Position numbers and translations under genes: made by a program. The notes below the pieces were generated by a model. It saw only the letters and a program-made list of their open reading frames with translations, did not search any database and had not been told where the DNA came from. Source: Chryseobacterium pennae (lineage in GTDB: Bacteria > Bacteroidota > Bacteroidia > Flavobacteriales > Weeksellaceae). From it: DNA of 64,000 nucleotides. The stretch covers positions 62,001-126,000 of the forward strand of contig NZ_QNVT01000006.1 of the NCBI RefSeq assembly GCF_003385515.1. Direction: 5' to 3'. Positions 17,570-26,805 of this stretch are shown here, piece after piece. Every line of letters begins with the position of its first letter. The first letter of the stretch is position 1.

Positions 17570-18626
17570 TTGCTGTCAGTTTTTTGTGAGTGAAGAAGTA
17601 AATTGCCAGAAAGCTAATTCCTGATCCGAACAGGAGTATGGATTTGATCAATAAGGTAAAACCAAGGTCGTAATAAAAACGTCCGATAAAATAGATCAGA
17701 GCAATGATGGCTAAAACCAATCCTGTTCTGTAATTGACAAAAAAGCTTAACAGAATAATCAGGATTGCTCCCGAGATGGCAGGCGTTAATAGAGTAGGCA
17801 GTAAAAATAAAACAGTAAGAGTGTAAATAATAATTTTATAAGTTGTACTGGTTACCTTTAGTGTTCCAAATAGAAGAAATACTACATAAAGGATAGCCAG
17901 CATAATCACAACAGACGGGATCCAGTCATAATAATGCTCTGTCAGGTGGAGAAAAGATGCCAGTCCTGAAAATACAAGAGTAAATATAAATGAAAAGACC
18001 ATTCCTGCCCGAACCGGATCGTACAGCTTAGACAATATCTTGTTTTTGGTAATTATTTTTGCTTCCTGAAGAAACAGGAATGTTATTATTACCGTTTGAA
18101 ATATAATAATTGCTGAGATCAGACTGTAAGTATCATGAGTCTGAGAAAATGCAACTATACTTCCATTGATGATCAATACTGAAATAAAGGAAAGGATATA
18201 GCTTTGAACCAGAAACAGGGTGCATAATGCAAAGACAATGAATACCATGTAGATGCTGTCTCCTTCAGTAGAAAGAGCAAGGCCAAGGAGAGCAAAACCA
18301 GTAATGAAAAAAGAAACACTTAAGGTATCTATAATTGTTTTTCCGGATATCCTGCTGATCAGCGAAGAACCTGCAATACAGATTACACCCAATATACCTG
18401 CTCCTGTGGGAGAATCAAAAACCTGAAACAAAAAAATAAAGCCCAGGAAGGTAAGACACGCCATCATTCCACCAAATATGGATAATATTTTGATAGATAA
18501 TGATTGGTGATTATTGTCTTTTTCCTCATAAGCTGCCATAATAGAATCTTCATCAAAATGAATTTCCCTGTTACTCTCAGTCTGAAGATGATCCATCAGT
18601 TTTTTTATATGTTCTCTATTTGTCAT
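17562..18626 (-). CDS. DUF4401-type polytopic membrane protein
   Basis: 354 residues, with a cytosolic acidic start of about 45 residues and then roughly ten membrane helices. It fits DUF4401 by length, topology and its place between a DUF2157 and a GDYXXLXY gene. Both ends overlap their neighbours (11 and 8 bases), so the three proteins are very likely made together and may form one inner-membrane complex. No catalytic motif seen. Confidence 0.85.
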   Translation of the reverse strand: MTNREHIKKLMDHLQTESNREIHFDEDSIMAAYEEKDNNHQSLSIKILSIFGGMMACLTFLGFIFLFQVFDSPTGAGILGVICIAGSSLISRISGKTIIDTLSVSFFITGFALLGLALSTEGDSIYMVFIVFALCTLFLVQSYILSFISVLIINGSIVAFSQTHDTYSLISAIIIFQTVIITFLFLQEAKIITKNKILSKLYDPVRAGMVFSFIFTLVFSGLASFLHLTEHYYDWIPSVVIMLAILYVVFLLFGTLKVTSTTYKIIIYTLTVLFLLPTLLTPAISGAILIILLSFFVNYRTGLVLAIIALIYFIGRFYYDLGFTLLIKSILLFGSGISFLAIYFFTHKKLTANE

Positions 18627-19569
18627 TTTTCCATTTTTTTTGACGGTTCATCAGATTTTTAATAATGAGGGTGATGCTCACAACTATGAAAAAGAAAACC
18701 AATAAGAATATGGCTTCACCATCTATTATTTTGAACAGTAAAGAGCAGATAATAATGACAATACTCAATGGAATAATGGCAAAATAAAAGCTGTTTTTCG
18801 TTTTGAAACCATACCAGATTCCTGAAGCATACACAACAGTGCTGAGTGGAGCAAGAATGTATAACGATGTTTTATGAATCTCAGTAATATCCAGACAAAG
18901 TCCAAATGTCGATATACTGATAACGGCCAATGCTAAAATGTTGGTAAACCAATGGGGAACATGAATCTTTTTATAATGAGATATAAGAATTGAGCTGATT
19001 AAAATAACGGTGTTAAGGATAAACATCAGAATAAGAATACTCATGTTTTCCCAGTCTTTTGCTACCTGCTGAGAGTATAAAACAAGGGTGGTATTTATTA
19101 AAACTATATAGAGAAGCCATAAAGGGGCAAAATCTGATATGATCACCCAAAGTGTTATAAAAAGAGTCCAGGCCAGAAAAAAGTCATAAGCATCGGCACC
19201 GGTTTGATAGATCTGTCCGAATACTGCAAACAGAACTCCTACTAAGGCTGATGCTCCTGTAAGAATGATATTTCGGATGTTGCTGTTGATCTTAGGAAGT
19301 ACTGCTAAACCTGTAGTGGTAATAACCAGTATTTCTGTTAATCCGATTTTTGCAAATTTAGGAAGCTCTGCCCAATTGTAAGCAAAGAAGAAAATAATTC
19401 CGGATACGGTAAGCCCTATTCCCAGACTGATCAGGAATAATTTAAGAAATTTTTGCCAGGCTTCTGTGCTGCTGTAAATGGTATCTTTAAGAACTGTTTT
19501 GATTTCTTCTTCACTCAGATTGCTGTGCCGGCTGAGGATTTGGAGATCTTCTCGTTGTATGTTTTTCAT
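18616..19569 (-). CDS. DUF2157-type polytopic membrane protein
   Basis: 317 residues. The first 40 residues form a soluble helical head (REDLQILSRHSNLSEEEI), followed by about eight to nine membrane helices, including the family-typical FFFAYNWAELPKFAKIG segment. First gene of the DUF2157-DUF4401-GDYXXLXY operon. Its upstream 230 bases contain no intact gene and probably carry the operon promoter. Confidence 0.88.
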   Translation of the reverse strand: MKNIQREDLQILSRHSNLSEEEIKTVLKDTIYSSTEAWQKFLKLFLISLGIGLTVSGIIFFFAYNWAELPKFAKIGLTEILVITTTGLAVLPKINSNIRNIILTGASALVGVLFAVFGQIYQTGADAYDFFLAWTLFITLWVIISDFAPLWLLYIVLINTTLVLYSQQVAKDWENMSILILMFILNTVILISSILISHYKKIHVPHWFTNILALAVISISTFGLCLDITEIHKTSLYILAPLSTVVYASGIWYGFKTKNSFYFAIIPLSIVIIICSLLFKIIDGEAIFLLVFFFIVVSITLIIKNLMNRQKKWKNDK

Positions 19570-19654
19570 TTAAGATATGTTAAGTGCTGACAGTTTGTAC
19601 TGTCCTAATATAAGTTGTTGTTCAGTTTCTGTATATTCTTATTGCTGAAGTTTA

Positions 19655-19759
19655 TTAGGTATCGCGGGAAATATGGTCCCATTTCTGATCTATATAATTA
19701 ATCGGCCAGTTGAGGAGAGCATAATGTTTTTTTATAAACAATGCTGGTTCTATGATATT
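19655..19759 (-). pseudogene. Possible gene-end remnant
   Basis: A 34-codon stretch with protein-like composition and no start codon ends at a TAA at 19655; it contains HYALLNWPINYID. It could be the relic of a small gene downstream of the DUF2200 gene. Very short, so chance is not excluded. Confidence 0.2.
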
Positions 19760-19802
19760 GAGTTAAAAATAATACCTGATGATCAATTAAGGTTGACTAA
19801 AA

Positions 19803-20153
19803 TCATTCCCTTAGTATCTTTTCCATTTTTTTTCCTTTGGCCAATTCATCAATCAGCTTATCAAGATATCGAATTTTCCTCATCAGTTCATCCTCTATTT
19901 CTTCTACACGATATCCGCAGATAACTCCTTTGATTAATGCAGCGTTAGGGTTCATTCTGGGAGCTTGTTTAAAAAAGGTCTTAAAATCATTTCTCTGATC
20001 CAGTTGCTCCTGAAGTCCTTGCTCATCATAACCGGTAAGCCAGTGAATGATTTCATGAACCTCAGATTTTGCGCGTCCCTTTTTCTCCGCCTTTTGAATG
20101 TAATGCGGATAAACACTGGCAAAAGCTGTGGTGAAAATTTTTGTATTCTGCAT
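19803..20153 (-). CDS. DUF2200 family protein
   Basis: 116 residues, soluble and largely helical. The start [27 protein letters not shown], the [12 protein letters not shown] segment and the [20 protein letters not shown] block match DUF2200, a widespread small family of unknown role. It follows the alpha/beta hydrolase gene after 17 bases on the same strand and is probably cotranscribed with it. Confidence 0.88.
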   Translation of the reverse strand: MQNTKIFTTAFASVYPHYIQKAEKKGRAKSEVHEIIHWLTGYDEQGLQEQLDQRNDFKTFFKQAPRMNPNAALIKGVICGYRVEEIEDELMRKIRYLDKLIDELAKGKKMEKILRE

Positions 20154-20170
20154 GGCCCGGGGATTCAGTA

Positions 20171-20950
20171 TTAAACTATTTTTTTTAAAATTCCATCAAG
20201 TATAGTATTGAATTCTTCCGGCTTTTCAAGCATAGGATAATGTCCCACTTCTGTCATGGTTACATAGTTGTAATCCTTTAAATATTTGCGATTAGCATCT
20301 ATATTTGTAGGAGAAGCATCCGAATTAATAGCGATTACCGGAATTTGAACCTGCTCTGCAATAGTTGTAAAATCGGTTTTGTATAAAGGTTTGAGAAGAT
20401 TGATGACCATTTCCGGCTCGTTTTGAAGGAATTCTTTTTGTAACCTTTCCTTTACAGCAGCAGGTGTTTTTTCTGCAAAAAGATACTGAGGCAGGAAGTT
20501 TTCCACTGCATATTTAAAATCTGTTCTGTAATGGGAAAACATTATTTCCTCTGCCTGTTCCTCAGTAAAAGATTCATCAAGGTTCTTCAAAGTGTCTACC
20601 AGAACAAGAGCTTTTACCTGTGGAATTTTCAACGAAGCTTCAAGAACATAAGCTCCGCTCATTGAATGACCTACCAGTATAATGTTCTGTGAGTCTATGG
20701 CGTCAGCTACCGCTTTTATATCATCAGCATACCGGGAACTCGTCCAGTCATTTCTGGAAGAATCAGATTTACCGTGGCCTGCCAGATCTATTTGTATAAC
20801 ACGATATTTGGGTGCAAAATATTTCTGCTGATCTGCCCACCATTCAGTATTGCCGAGCCAGCCGTGGATCATGATGATTGCTGTACCTCCGTCTCCGGAT
20901 TCTCTATAATGAATTTTTTGACCATCAGAAGATATTGTATATTTTTCCAT
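20171..20950 (-). CDS. Alpha/beta hydrolase
   Basis: About 259 residues from [10 protein letters not shown]; the longer frame from 21013 adds a stretch without coding character. Cytosolic. Oxyanion region [12 protein letters not shown], nucleophile elbow [12 protein letters not shown], acid region and C-terminal [14 protein letters not shown] with the catalytic His. Typical of haloperoxidase/esterase-like hydrolases of broad specificity. It lies between the beta-lactamase gene and the DUF2200 gene. Confidence 0.9.
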   Translation of the reverse strand: MEKYTISSDGQKIHYRESGDGGTAIIMIHGWLGNTEWWADQQKYFAPKYRVIQIDLAGHGKSDSSRNDWTSSRYADDIKAVADAIDSQNIILVGHSMSGAYVLEASLKIPQVKALVLVDTLKNLDESFTEEQAEEIMFSHYRTDFKYAVENFLPQYLFAEKTPAAVKERLQKEFLQNEPEMVINLLKPLYKTDFTTIAEQVQIPVIAINSDASPTNIDANRKYLKDYNYVTMTEVGHYPMLEKPEEFNTILDGILKKIV

Positions 20951-21031
20951 GATTTTTTTTGGTGTATAAATAATGTTTAGAAACGAAGGTACAAAAAAGG
21001 CTGTGGAATTCAAGGTAAAGCTTTCTGTAGC

Positions 21032-21799
21032 TTACCTTTGCTGCACTTTAAATAAAGTAATTGTATAATCAAGTAATTTCTGATCTCCATATTCACCATG
21101 CCCCGGAATGACGATTTTTACATTAGGGTATTCTTTTTTTACTTTTTCAACAGTAGCAGACCAGTCTGAAACATTGGCATCACCCAAATATCCTTTACCA
21201 GCTTCCAGTTCTTTTAGCAGGCAGCCTCCAAACAATACATTTTCACTGGGAAAATATCCAACTGTATTATCTTTTGTATGACCTTCTCCTAAAAATTTTG
21301 TAATCGTTTTTTTATCACCTACTTTTAATACCAAAGAATCGCTAAAGCTGTTTTCAGGAACAGTAAAGTTATTTTCCCGCGCCAGATCAATAGTTTTGGA
21401 ATAGGCATAGGAAGAGATGTGGTGGTTATGAAATGCCTGTAATCCACCCAGACTGTCATCATGAAAATGAGTAGGAATAATGGCATTAATTTTTGAATGA
21501 AGGGTTTTATTGATCCATTGAATCAGTTCTTCTGAACCTTTGTCATTTATTGGAGTATCAAATACAATAGTTTCATCAGCAGCTTTTACAATAAGGCCAT
21601 TACAGGGTACGTTTCCGAAATCATTGGTCTGCTTAAAAGAGGTATGGATAAAAGAATTCTCAGAAATCTGAGTAATGATAAGCTGATCAGACTTATAAAT
21701 TTCTTTTGCTTTAAAATTACTTTGCTGCTGAGTCTTACATCCTGTAAAAAGAAAGGAGCATAATAAGATGAAGAATGTATTTTTAGTAATGTTTCTCAT
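21032..21799 (-). CDS. bla: Subclass B1 metallo-beta-lactamase, lipoprotein type
   Basis: 255 residues. The lipobox FLFTGC puts the lipidated Cys at residue 21, so the enzyme is likely anchored to the outer membrane, as NDM is. All B1 zinc ligands are present: H111, H113 and D115 in HFHDDSLGG, H173 in GEGHTKDN, C192 in FGGCLLK and H233 in PGHGEYG; Lys195 of the substrate-binding site is also there. It would hydrolyse penicillins, cephalosporins and carbapenems. Resident B1 enzymes (IND, CGB, BlaB and relatives) are usual in Chryseobacterium and Elizabethkingia; I cannot assign a subtype. No integron or insertion sequence is adjacent, which fits a resident chromosomal gene. Confidence 0.93.
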   Translation of the reverse strand: MRNITKNTFFILLCSFLFTGCKTQQQSNFKAKEIYKSDQLIITQISENSFIHTSFKQTNDFGNVPCNGLIVKAADETIVFDTPINDKGSEELIQWINKTLHSKINAIIPTHFHDDSLGGLQAFHNHHISSYAYSKTIDLARENNFTVPENSFSDSLVLKVGDKKTITKFLGEGHTKDNTVGYFPSENVLFGGCLLKELEAGKGYLGDANVSDWSATVEKVKKEYPNVKIVIPGHGEYGDQKLLDYTITLFKVQQR

Positions 21800-21849
21800 T
21801 GATTTGGTGTTTGATGTAAAAATATAATTTTATATTAACGTAAACACGA

Positions 21850-21885
21850 AAATACCCCCGGAAATATGATTTTTCAGAGGGTATT
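21850..21885 (-). terminator. Terminator between hotdog protein and beta-lactamase genes
   Basis: AATACCC-type inverted repeat with about eight paired bases and a T-rich 3' side on the minus strand, 20 bases beyond the stop at 21906. It separates the beta-lactamase gene from the upstream gene. Confidence 0.65.
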
Positions 21886-21905
21886 GAAGTAATTGAAGTT
21901 GTTTA

Positions 21906-22745
21906 TTATGAGGTTGGTTCCGACTTGATGTTAATAATCATTACAGCATAAGAATTTCCTGCAATGTCTTTGATTTCGCATTTGAAGTAGATGAGGTTCT
22001 TTAAAAATTTCTGTTGAAAAACTTCAATCAGAAATTCTGTTCCAATAGGCATTGCTTTGGAGGCATAGCCTTCCAGACTGTCGATTTCATAAGAGCCTTT
22101 GTTTCCTAGAAAATTGAAAATCTCTCTAAGGACACAGTTGGCGATGAAGACAAAAGGAACAATTGGGTGGTTTTCAAAATGTCCTTTACACTGATTCAGG
22201 GTAAAAGGCATGATGGATATGGTAAACTGATGCGGGTCTGCAGTATAGTTGATTTTGCCTTCTGGAAGTTTTTCATCGTAAGTTTCAATAAGAGTATCAT
22301 CGAAAAAATCCTTATAAAAAACTCCAAATGCATCCTGGGATATGATATGATAATCAAGTTCAAAAGAATACAGGATCTCTCCAGATTGCTTATCTTTTGC
22401 ATTAAGACATGATTTGCCTTTCCTTTTGGATTCCAGATAGCTTCCACCGGTAATCAAAAGAGTGTCAGGAATGGCTTTGTAGGATAATTTTCTGATTCTT
22501 AATTTTTCTCCGAGGAAATAAATCTTTTCTTCAGAAGAATTGTTTAGCAGTTTGTATAGGCTGCAGCTTCCTAATGAAGCAAGAGCTTTCAAGAGATTGG
22601 TGAGATTTTCATTGCTGAAATCCCAACCGGATATTTCTGTTTCTATGCTGTGATCATTAAAAATAATATGTTCCGGAATATTAATGTACGGAGCAGTTTC
22701 TCCAATATAGGGAATGATTTTTTTTTGGATGTCTGGTGTTGTCAT
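21906..22745 (-). CDS. Hotdog-fold (FabA/FabZ-like) protein, possibly double-hotdog
   Basis: 279 residues, cytosolic. The C-terminal half has GHFENHPIVPFVFIANCVL, which lines up with the FabZ/FabA active-site region GHFPxxPxxPG and carries the His of that motif. The first half (about residues 1-150) shows a similar alternation of strands and one long helix, so a double-hotdog arrangement is plausible. Such proteins act as dehydratases or thioesterases on acyl carriers, for example in aryl polyene/flexirubin synthesis, but no pigment genes flank it here. First gene beside the candidate origin. Confidence 0.6.
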   Translation of the reverse strand: MTTPDIQKKIIPYIGETAPYINIPEHIIFNDHSIETEISGWDFSNENLTNLLKALASLGSCSLYKLLNNSSEEKIYFLGEKLRIRKLSYKAIPDTLLITGGSYLESKRKGKSCLNAKDKQSGEILYSFELDYHIISQDAFGVFYKDFFDDTLIETYDEKLPEGKINYTADPHQFTISIMPFTLNQCKGHFENHPIVPFVFIANCVLREIFNFLGNKGSYEIDSLEGYASKAMPIGTEFLIEVFQQKFLKNLIYFKCEIKDIAGNSYAVMIINIKSEPTS

Positions 22746-22904
22746 GGAATGAGGGTATTAAATTGTTTTCATTGTTTTGTGGGTGATCTTCTTCAGCGGT
22801 GAGGTGATAATGATACTTTGGCCGTTGTGATGGATCTGTTGGCAGCTATGCTATACTATCTGATTGGGAATAAGCAGAGGGATATAATAGCTGCAGTTTT
22901 AATG

Positions 22905-23275
22905 ATGCTCTTATTTTTTTCTTTATGTAGAGTGAGTTTGTTTTTTCATGTATATCTTTTTATAGTGATTTATTTGTTTTTTAAAATTACAAAAAAAATA
23001 ATTATAAATATTTATGATTAAAATATTTGTGTCTTCTTTTGCTATTGAAAACTCATTTTTTCTGTGTTAAATAAGGAATGAGAGTATGCGTAAAAAAGTT
23101 ATCCACATAAAATTATCCACATCTTTTTTACTCGCAGGAAACTTTATGTGGATAATTTATTTTGTTTAAATATTTTAATATTAGTGTTTTAACTGTTCTA
23201 TTTAAATAGTGTTAAAAAGTTATCCACATTTGTGAAATAAAGATTTTCTTTTTTTTAAAAGTTATCAACATGTTT
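22905..23275. other. Candidate chromosomal replication origin (oriC) with DnaA-box cluster
   Basis: Within a 627-base gene-free stretch there are four perfect DnaA boxes (TTATCCACA) at 23099-23107, 23113-23121, 23147-23155 (reverse) and 23220-23228, plus a one-mismatch box TTATCAACA at 23262-23270. A strongly AT-rich segment from about 22905 to 23040 next to them could be the unwinding element. Four perfect 9-mers in 130 bases are far beyond chance. No dnaA or dnaN gene is adjacent, which is not unusual in Bacteroidota. A titration locus or a DnaA-regulated promoter for the gene at 23373 is the main alternative. Confidence 0.65.
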
Positions 23276-23372
23276 TTCCATATTCCCTGTAGGTCAGAGT
23301 TTTTCTTATTCTTTAAATGAAAAGAATAGCGATTAAAGCTGTAATTTTTGTTTATTTTTAAATTGAATATTG

Positions 23373-24389
23373 CTAAAGACTTTCAATATATTTTTCGTAA
23401 CCACTTTTTTCAAGAAGATCACTGGCGCTTAACTGATAGACATCTTTCCATGAATCAGGGCCGTTTTTTTCAACATATTTTTCGATGATTCTGAATCCCA
23501 GCCAATAGTTCATAGATTTGGGAGCATCAGGAAAAAGCTTGAATTTATCATTTCTCAACAATGGATTGTTTCCTGATTGATCTGCAAAAGAAGGTTTTAA
23601 TTTTGTGAATATTTCCTTTTCATTTTTGATATACCATGCCCAGTTTTCTTTTGTCATATTTTCCACAGCTTCATACTTTTCCATTTTGTGGTCAAAGAAT
23701 ACATAAGTGAAATAACAGGCAAAACCTTCGTCTATCGTTTGGCTCAGTGCATTTCCTCCATTGCTGTCAGCCTGTCTGAAATGCTCATACACCAGATGAT
23801 TCAGTTCATGGGGAAGTGCTTTTTCAAGGGAATAACGAATATCTACATTTTTATGATTAAGCTCTAAAGCAAACTGCTCGGCATTACATCCACCAAAGGA
23901 AATTCCTGTAATAGGAGTAAAGAGTAAACTTATTCTGGCTTTAGGTTGATAAGGAACTAGCTTGTTGAACCTGGTCAGGGTTTCCTTAAAATGTTTTTTG
24001 AGATCAATATTTAAAATATTATTGGCCCTATTTTCAAGTTCCTGTTTATTTTTCTGGTAGAAAGTTTTATTCCAGGCCATCATGCCTTTAGGATTGTTGA
24101 AGAGATGAGCATTTTCGTCCCCAAAAATAACTCCATAGCAGCTATCCCATAATTTTTTATGCGGTAGATAGACTTTTTGAACAATTCTTATAGAATCATA
24201 TTGCTGATCTTTATGAGCAAGCAGCTGATGTTTAAAAAGGTTTTTGATGACAATGCCCTCTACTTTTACACTGTCGGGAATCTTCTCTAATCTGTTATAA
24301 TTAAATTTATTCTCCGTAACTGTTGTAGTCTTTCCTGTGGAGCAGGAAAGTATGGTAGATGCCGACAAAAAAAGAATAATTTTTCTCAT
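23373..24389 (-). CDS. Lipoprotein zinc-peptidase-like protein (DUF2268-like)
   Basis: 338 residues. Lipobox STILSC with the Cys at about residue 16. The C-terminal half holds a zincin motif HELNH within ALPHELNHLVYEHF and, some 30 residues on, a helix with DEGFACYFTYVFF whose Glu could be the third ligand, an arrangement seen in DUF2268 (YjaZ-like) predicted Zn-dependent proteases. Located in the periplasm or outer membrane. Substrate unknown. Next to the DnaA-box cluster. Confidence 0.75.
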   Translation of the reverse strand: MRKIILFLSASTILSCSTGKTTTVTENKFNYNRLEKIPDSVKVEGIVIKNLFKHQLLAHKDQQYDSIRIVQKVYLPHKKLWDSCYGVIFGDENAHLFNNPKGMMAWNKTFYQKNKQELENRANNILNIDLKKHFKETLTRFNKLVPYQPKARISLLFTPITGISFGGCNAEQFALELNHKNVDIRYSLEKALPHELNHLVYEHFRQADSNGGNALSQTIDEGFACYFTYVFFDHKMEKYEAVENMTKENWAWYIKNEKEIFTKLKPSFADQSGNNPLLRNDKFKLFPDAPKSMNYWLGFRIIEKYVEKNGPDSWKDVYQLSASDLLEKSGYEKYIESL

Positions 24390-24414
24390 AGAATAAATAT
24401 CAGCTGTACCCTAT

Positions 24415-25437
24415 TTATTGTAATGGGGTTAAAGCCTTTGAATTTCTTAATAATACCATATACTGGAAATAATCAAGAGTGTTTGTGTTTTCCTTTGGCG
24501 TAAAGCTTTCTCCGAACATGGTAGATTTTACAGAGATCAGTTTGTTTGAATGTTGATAAGGAGAGCTATTAGCATTCAGCTTAAACAATGTGATGGAATT
24601 GGGTTGTGTAAATTCTTTAAAATCATTGATTCCTTTTACCAGCATCAATGGACCATCTGCATTGATCCAGCCTACTTTTTGATCGTCAGGTGTCGGGAAC
24701 TGTGGATTTTTCGGAAGGTACATTTCGCTGTCCAGAGTATAGCTTACAATGCTTGAAGTTTTAAAACCTGAGTTTTTAAGTCTTTCTGCAAAAGGTTTTT
24801 CATTCTTTTTTACACCATGCTGAAGCACATGATAAAATCCGAAAAGTCCGTAAAATTTCTTATGTCCGATATTTAGTTTTTTTACCGAGTTTTTAAAATT
24901 CATGATCATTGCTGAATCTCTGGAGATTTTGCGGGAATTGTCATTAAAGTCAGTATCAATTCCAATAACGGAAATTTTTAAAGAATCCTGTAACGTCTGG
25001 TTGTAGTCATACATATGATTCCATTTTTCCAATAGTTCTTTACTGGACTGCTGTGGAATTCGTTTTTGTACAGCCAATACCACTTCTTTAAGCAGGTTTT
25101 GATCCTTTGTATTGCCATGAAGGAAAAGATTCAGCTTGTGAGAATTGGTACTGTCCATTTCAGCAATGTAATATCTGACTCCGGCTTTTTGATTTAAAAA
25201 TGTAAGAAGCTCCTGATCCAGTTTTTGATTGTCTGCATAACCATGAACCTCTCCTAAAAGAATAACCTGGGAATTGTAAAAGCTATCATCAAACAACTTG
25301 CCGTCTATTTTATCATTAGCTAAGACATGGTTGTTTTTCAGGTAATCGGTAAATTCAGAATCTGTACTGCCGATAAAGATTTTATTGCTAATTAATATAT
25401 AAACAACGGAAATTAAAATGATAGCAAATACTGTCAT
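24415..25437 (-). CDS. Membrane-anchored EreA/ChaN-like hydrolase
   Basis: 340 residues with a single N-terminal hydrophobic segment (FAIILISVVYILIS). The motif VILLGEVHGYADNQ at the start of the globular part and the later GLFGFYHVLQHG block resemble the erythromycin esterase/ChaN/TIKI superfamily, which uses Glu and His residues of GExHG for metal binding or catalysis. The assignment is by motif only; erythromycin hydrolysis is not implied. It ends 25 bases before the DUF2268-like gene and is probably cotranscribed with it. Confidence 0.6.
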   Translation of the reverse strand: MTVFAIILISVVYILISNKIFIGSTDSEFTDYLKNNHVLANDKIDGKLFDDSFYNSQVILLGEVHGYADNQKLDQELLTFLNQKAGVRYYIAEMDSTNSHKLNLFLHGNTKDQNLLKEVVLAVQKRIPQQSSKELLEKWNHMYDYNQTLQDSLKISVIGIDTDFNDNSRKISRDSAMIMNFKNSVKKLNIGHKKFYGLFGFYHVLQHGVKKNEKPFAERLKNSGFKTSSIVSYTLDSEMYLPKNPQFPTPDDQKVGWINADGPLMLVKGINDFKEFTQPNSITLFKLNANSSPYQHSNKLISVKSTMFGESFTPKENTNTLDYFQYMVLLRNSKALTPLQ

Positions 25438-25517
25438 AAAGAAGTATTTGAAAAATTTGAGAATTTTTTTTCATGGATTATTTTTCGCGAAAATAGCCTA
25501 AAAAATTAAAATAAGCC

Positions 25518-26087
25518 TTAAGAAAACTGAAATGTAAAATATTTTTCACCACAATGTAAGCACTGAAAAGCAGCTATTTCTCTCAGGTTTTCCGGACTTC
25601 CATAAGTTTTAAAATCATGATACTTACTTTTTTCTTTGACCCCTTCTTCCCAATACCTGTAATTTTCACTGATGTTATACAGGTCATCATTATTTTGTGG
25701 ATAACCTGTAAATTCAGTGATGTTTTCACAACAAAGAGGCATATCAGGTTTTTGCATAAAAAATGGAATATCCGGAGTACGATTATACTGTTCTATTAAT
25801 ATCATTTTGAGTTCTGCTGTCCGGGTATCAGAAAGGGTAAGTGAACGCACATATTTCTCAATAATCTCTTCATACAGAAAACTGCAGGTATGCATCATAG
25901 GTTTAGATTGCAGACACTCATGACAGGCAGCATAGATGTCGTCATCAATCTTCCCGTTTTCTAAAGTAACTTGTCCCTGGTAAGGGTATAGGTCAACATT
26001 TGTTTTTTCACAGACATGGCATTCCGTATAATATTCATCCAATTTTTTAAGAGCATCATCGGAAATAAGTTCAAAAAGTTTTCCCAT
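25518..26087 (-). CDS. CbrC-like (UPF0167) zinc-binding protein
   Basis: 189 residues, cytosolic. Several Cys pairs are visible: CHVCEKT at residues 23-26, ACHEC, PLCCENITEFTGYPQ and a C-terminal FQCLHCGEKYF. The PxCC..xxFxGYP and CLHCG blocks match the CbrC/UPF0167 family, which is linked in E. coli to colicin tolerance. They suggest bound zinc. The role here is unknown. Confidence 0.65.
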   Translation of the reverse strand: MGKLFELISDDALKKLDEYYTECHVCEKTNVDLYPYQGQVTLENGKIDDDIYAACHECLQSKPMMHTCSFLYEEIIEKYVRSLTLSDTRTAELKMILIEQYNRTPDIPFFMQKPDMPLCCENITEFTGYPQNNDDLYNISENYRYWEEGVKEKSKYHDFKTYGSPENLREIAAFQCLHCGEKYFTFQFS

Positions 26088-26105
26088 TTGATTTTTTAAT
26101 TCAAT

Positions 26106-26243
26106 TTACTCAAGCGGATTGATCAGTATAAAAGCTTCCATGATCTTTACCCCTATATTTTTAAACTCAGAAGACGATATAATTTCTAAAAGGTATTGGA
26201 TTTTTTTCCTGATTCAGGCTAAGTTCTTGGTTGTAGAGGCCAT
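26106..26243 (-). pseudogene. Short frame interrupted by an in-frame TGA
   Basis: From the ATG at 26243 the frame reads MASTTKNLA, a TGA, then 35 further codons in the same frame ending VKIMEAFILINPLE and TAA. It starts 29 bases after the DinB-like gene. It may be a decayed small gene; the length is too short to be sure. Confidence 0.25.
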
Positions 26244-26271
26244 GGTAAAAAGATTAAAAATGACAGAAGCT

Positions 26272-26775
26272 TTATTCTTTGTCTTTATAGATATTCCAGA
26301 AGTTGAAATCGGTCATAGGAGCATCCGTGATACCGACATTACGGCCCATTGTCACAATCTGTCCTCTATGGTAAGTTCCGTGAAGAACAACATGTTGAAT
26401 GTATTCATATTTTGAAAAATCACATTGAAACCACTGAGATTCTATTTTTACATTTTTTGACAATTCCTCTTCAGATAAGGTTTCCACATAATCTACCAGC
26501 TTTTGAGAGTTACTCTTTATGTTGCTAAAAACTTCTTCTTTGCTGGTTTCAGCGGTGGTTTTGGCAAAATCGAAATCATTGTTTCCGGAAATATGGCTCC
26601 ACCAGTATTCCTGGGTCTGCCAGATATGATGCAGGGTCTTTAAAATAGTGGGAAAGCTGGAAATAACTTCCTGATTAAGCTGTTCATCAGATTTTGTGGA
26701 TAACCAGTCAATGTATTTATTGACTACCCAATTGTTGTACTGAACTGTTTTGGTGATTAATGTTTTTAAGCTCAT
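26272..26775 (-). CDS. DinB-like four-helix protein
   Basis: 167 residues, soluble and helical. It shows the DinB/YfiT pattern: His in TLHHIWQTQEYWW, and the C-terminal HVVLHGTYHRGQI with the other two metal-site His residues. Members bind a divalent metal; some are bacillithiol- or mycothiol-dependent transferases, most are uncharacterised. Starts 30 bases after the CHMI-like gene, same strand. Confidence 0.88.
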   Translation of the reverse strand: MSLKTLITKTVQYNNWVVNKYIDWLSTKSDEQLNQEVISSFPTILKTLHHIWQTQEYWWSHISGNNDFDFAKTTAETSKEEVFSNIKSNSQKLVDYVETLSEEELSKNVKIESQWFQCDFSKYEYIQHVVLHGTYHRGQIVTMGRNVGITDAPMTDFNFWNIYKDKE

Positions 26776-26805
26776 GATATTAATATTTTGGTTTTAAAAT
26801 GGGAA

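Noticed and set aside
22818-23021. Hydrophobic 67-codon plus-strand frame next to the DnaA boxes
   Set aside because: Low-complexity Leu/Phe/Ile content arises from AT-rich DNA, it runs into the candidate unwinding region and has no protein-like neighbourhood.
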